From: DATAQC01 sp038232455
GTDB taxonomy: Bacteria; Actinomycetota; Acidimicrobiia; Acidimicrobiales; AC-14
Assembly (NCBI GenBank): GCA_038232455.1
Contig: JBBSHU010000126.1
Span: 1 to 7,594 of the forward strand
DNA: 7,594 bases
Reading direction: 5' to 3'
Positions within the stretch are counted from its first letter, which is position 1. Each line of letters begins with the position of its first letter. The translations under genes and the position numbers were made by a program. This document shows positions 6,367 to 7,594 of the stretch, piece by piece. The notes beneath the pieces were generated by a model that searched no databases, was not told the origin of the DNA, and saw nothing but the letters and a program-made list of their open reading frames with translations.

Positions 6367-7563
6367 ATGCACCGGTCAGTGAAGTACCTCCTCCAGCCGA
6401 CGCCAGGCCAGGCCCGGAGACTGGACCACCTCCTCTGGCAGCAGCGCAGGCTCTACAACGCCGCACTGGAGGAGCGGAAGACCGCGTGGGAGAACGAGCA
6501 GCGCTCGGTCACCAGGTACGACCAGTTCGCCGGCCTCAACGGCGGGCCCGACTCCGGCCTGGCCCAGTACGGCACCTGCGTGGCCCGGGGAACCCTCACC
6601 CGCCTCGACCTCGCCTACAAGGCGTTCTATCGCCGTTGCCGGTCGGGCGAGAACCCCGGTCACCCCCGGTTCAAGGGCCGCTACCGCTGGGACAGCGTCT
6701 CCTATCCCGACGCCAGTGGCTGGAAGATCGAGCCCGACGCCAGGCGCCTGCGCCTCAAGGGCGTGGGCCACATCAGGACAAAGTTGCACCGGAGCCTGCC
6801 GGGCGGACCCAAGACCGCCGTCGTCAAGCGAGAGGGCCGCCGCTGGTGGGTGGTCGTCCAGTGCGACTTGGTGGCGGCCAGGACCCTGGAACCGACCGGT
6901 GCCGACGTGGGCATCGACCTCGGCGTCGCCAGCGTTCTCACCACCTCCGACGGCGAGCACCTGGCCAATCCCCGGTTCACCCGGAGGGCCGCTGACCGCC
7001 TGGCCATGGCCCAGCGCGACCTCGCCGTCACCAAGCGAGGCTCCAAGCGCCGACGCAAGGCCGTGCAGCGGGTGGCCGCCCAGCACCGCAAGGTGGCCAA
7101 CTGCCGACGAGACCTGGCCCACCAGGCCAGCCGGAAGCTGGTCGACGGCTTCGACCTGATCGCCCACGAGGATCTGGCGATCACCAACATGGTGCGCTCG
7201 GCCAGTGGGACGGTCGAGCACCCGGGCACCAACGTGGCCCAGAAGTCGGGCCTGAACCGCTCGATTCACGACGTCGGGTGGGGACAGCTGCTGCGATTCA
7301 TCACGTACAAAGCGGAAGAAGCTGGTCGTGAGGTGATCGCCGTGGACCCCCGCAACACCAGCCGCACGTGCTCGTCCTGCGGGCATCGCGAGGTCGGGAA
7401 CCGGCTCACCCAGGCTGTGTTCCGATGTCTGGCGTGTGGCTTCCACGCGCACGCCGACGAGAACGCCGCCGTCAACATCCTCCGGGCCGGGTTGGCCCTG
7501 CGGCTCAGTCGGCAACCTACGGCTGAGGAAATCCAACGCGAAGCGACTGGACTGGTTGCGTGA
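6367..7563 (+). CDS. tnpB: TnpB (IS200/IS605 OrfB family) RNA-guided endonuclease
   Basis: 398-residue protein of the TnpB/OrfB family, the ancestor group of Cas12 nucleases. The N-terminal region (RSVKYLLQPTPGQARRLDHL, 3-22, then RRLYNAALEERKTAW, 27-41) is the OrfB helix-turn-helix/wedge segment. The family motif NPGHPRFKGRY is at 96-106. The split RuvC domain is complete: D184 in GIDLG, E268 in HEDL and D364 in HADENAAVNIL. A zinc ribbon lies between the last two, with C335/C338 (CSSC) and C354/C357 (CLAC). Family members use an RNA derived from the element's right end to cut DNA next to a short motif, which helps retain the element at donor sites. All key residues are present, so it may be active. 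It is the only gene of an inverted-repeat-bounded element. The ATG at 6367 begins the conserved N-terminus; the next upstream in-frame codons give no family sequence. The length is normal. Confidence 0.95.
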   Translation: MHRSVKYLLQPTPGQARRLDHLLWQQRRLYNAALEERKTAWENEQRSVTRYDQFAGLNGGPDSGLAQYGTCVARGTLTRLDLAYKAFYRRCRSGENPGHPRFKGRYRWDSVSYPDASGWKIEPDARRLRLKGVGHIRTKLHRSLPGGPKTAVVKREGRRWWVVVQCDLVAARTLEPTGADVGIDLGVASVLTTSDGEHLANPRFTRRAADRLAMAQRDLAVTKRGSKRRRKAVQRVAAQHRKVANCRRDLAHQASRKLVDGFDLIAHEDLAITNMVRSASGTVEHPGTNVAQKSGLNRSIHDVGWGQLLRFITYKAEEAGREVIAVDPRNTSRTCSSCGHREVGNRLTQAVFRCLACGFHAHADENAAVNILRAGLALRLSRQPTAEEIQREATGLVA

Positions 7564-7590
7564 ACGCGCGGTCAATTCAGACACGAGCCC
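7440..7590 (+). ncRNA. Predicted omegaRNA scaffold region at the 3' end of the TnpB element
   Basis: In characterised TnpB systems the guide RNA scaffold overlaps the 3' end of tnpB and runs to the right end of the element, and the guide is read from flanking DNA. Here the corresponding stretch would cover the last ~120 bases of tnpB plus the 27 bases after the stop, with the guide starting at about 7591 and running out of the window. The left limit is a guess. No covariance or structure evidence was computed, so this is inference from the family alone. Confidence 0.35.
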
Positions 7591-7591
7591 T
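7564..7591 (-). repeat. Right terminal inverted repeat of the TnpB element
   Basis: ACGCGCGGTCAATT followed by CAGACACGAGCCCT is the inverted partner of 6295-6322 (22/28 identical). It starts at the base after the tnpB stop codon, so the whole post-stop sequence of the element is the repeat itself. The repeat would also form the 3' edge of any omegaRNA. Confidence 0.8.
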
Positions 7592-7594
7592 AAG

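Larger units (their letters stand above)
6296..7590 (+). mobile_element. Solo-TnpB insertion element with terminal inverted repeats
   Basis: A compact element of about 1.3 kb begins directly after the DUF58 stop codon and ends 4 bp before the window edge. Its only gene is tnpB; there is no tnpA tyrosine or serine transposase. The ends are imperfect inverted repeats, so it is not a typical IS200/IS605 or IS607 element, which lack them. The left flank ends in TAA (6293-6295) and the right flank starts with TAA (7591-7593), which could be a 3-bp target duplication, or the A/T pair may belong to the repeats. It must be mobilised in trans, or be stranded. DUF58 is left intact, but any operon genes downstream would be separated from their promoter. 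Confidence 0.75.

Noticed and set aside
6376..7584. 402-codon minus-strand open frame
   Set aside because: It is antisense to tnpB, whose RuvC and zinc-ribbon motifs are intact. Long antisense frames are expected at this GC content.

Overview
The window comes from a GC-rich bacterium. Nearly all third codon positions are G or C, and GTG/TTG starts and short gene overlaps are common. The gene content and order point to an actinobacterium. A closer placement, such as the Acidimicrobiia, cannot be made from the sequence alone. No tRNA, rRNA or CRISPR array was seen, and no stretch over 300 bases lacks a gene.

Layout. The first ~136 bases hold the possible 3' end of an unidentified gene. Next comes a minus-strand class I SAM-dependent methyltransferase (137-880). 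A 77-bp divergent gap follows, then a tightly packed plus-strand operon of five genes: a multi-pass membrane protein with a proline-rich N-terminus (958-1956), a DUF4129 membrane protein (1949-2722), a DUF4350 membrane protein (2719-3900), a MoxR-type AAA+ ATPase (3890-4885) and a DUF58 protein with a von Willebrand A-like domain (4979-6295). The first four genes overlap by 8, 4 and 11 bp, so they are probably translationally coupled. From memory, this order matches the moxR2 region of Mycobacterium tuberculosis (Rv3689-Rv3693). There the next genes are a SpoIIM-like and an RDD membrane protein. MoxR ATPases with DUF58 partners are thought to act as membrane-linked chaperone/assembly systems, but the substrate of this subfamily is unknown.

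Two insertions disturb the operon. A ~90-bp segment (4886-4975), made of two 27-bp inverted arms around a 36-nt loop, lies directly after the moxR stop codon. It ends 3 bp before the likely DUF58 start, so it replaces the usual coupling with a hairpin that would cover the ribosome-binding region. Directly after the DUF58 stop codon sits a ~1.3-kb element (about 6296-7590) carrying one gene, an intact-looking TnpB (IS200/IS605 OrfB-type RNA-guided nuclease). The element ends in ~28-bp imperfect terminal inverted repeats (22/28 identical). Classical IS200/IS605 elements have no such repeats. Both insertions follow the bases GTAA, start with GGGTC and end in CCCT, which suggests related end recognition or a shared target.

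The most unusual signals are the inverted-repeat-bounded solo TnpB element, the miniature inverted-repeat element within the moxR-DUF58 junction, and the common boundary of the two.
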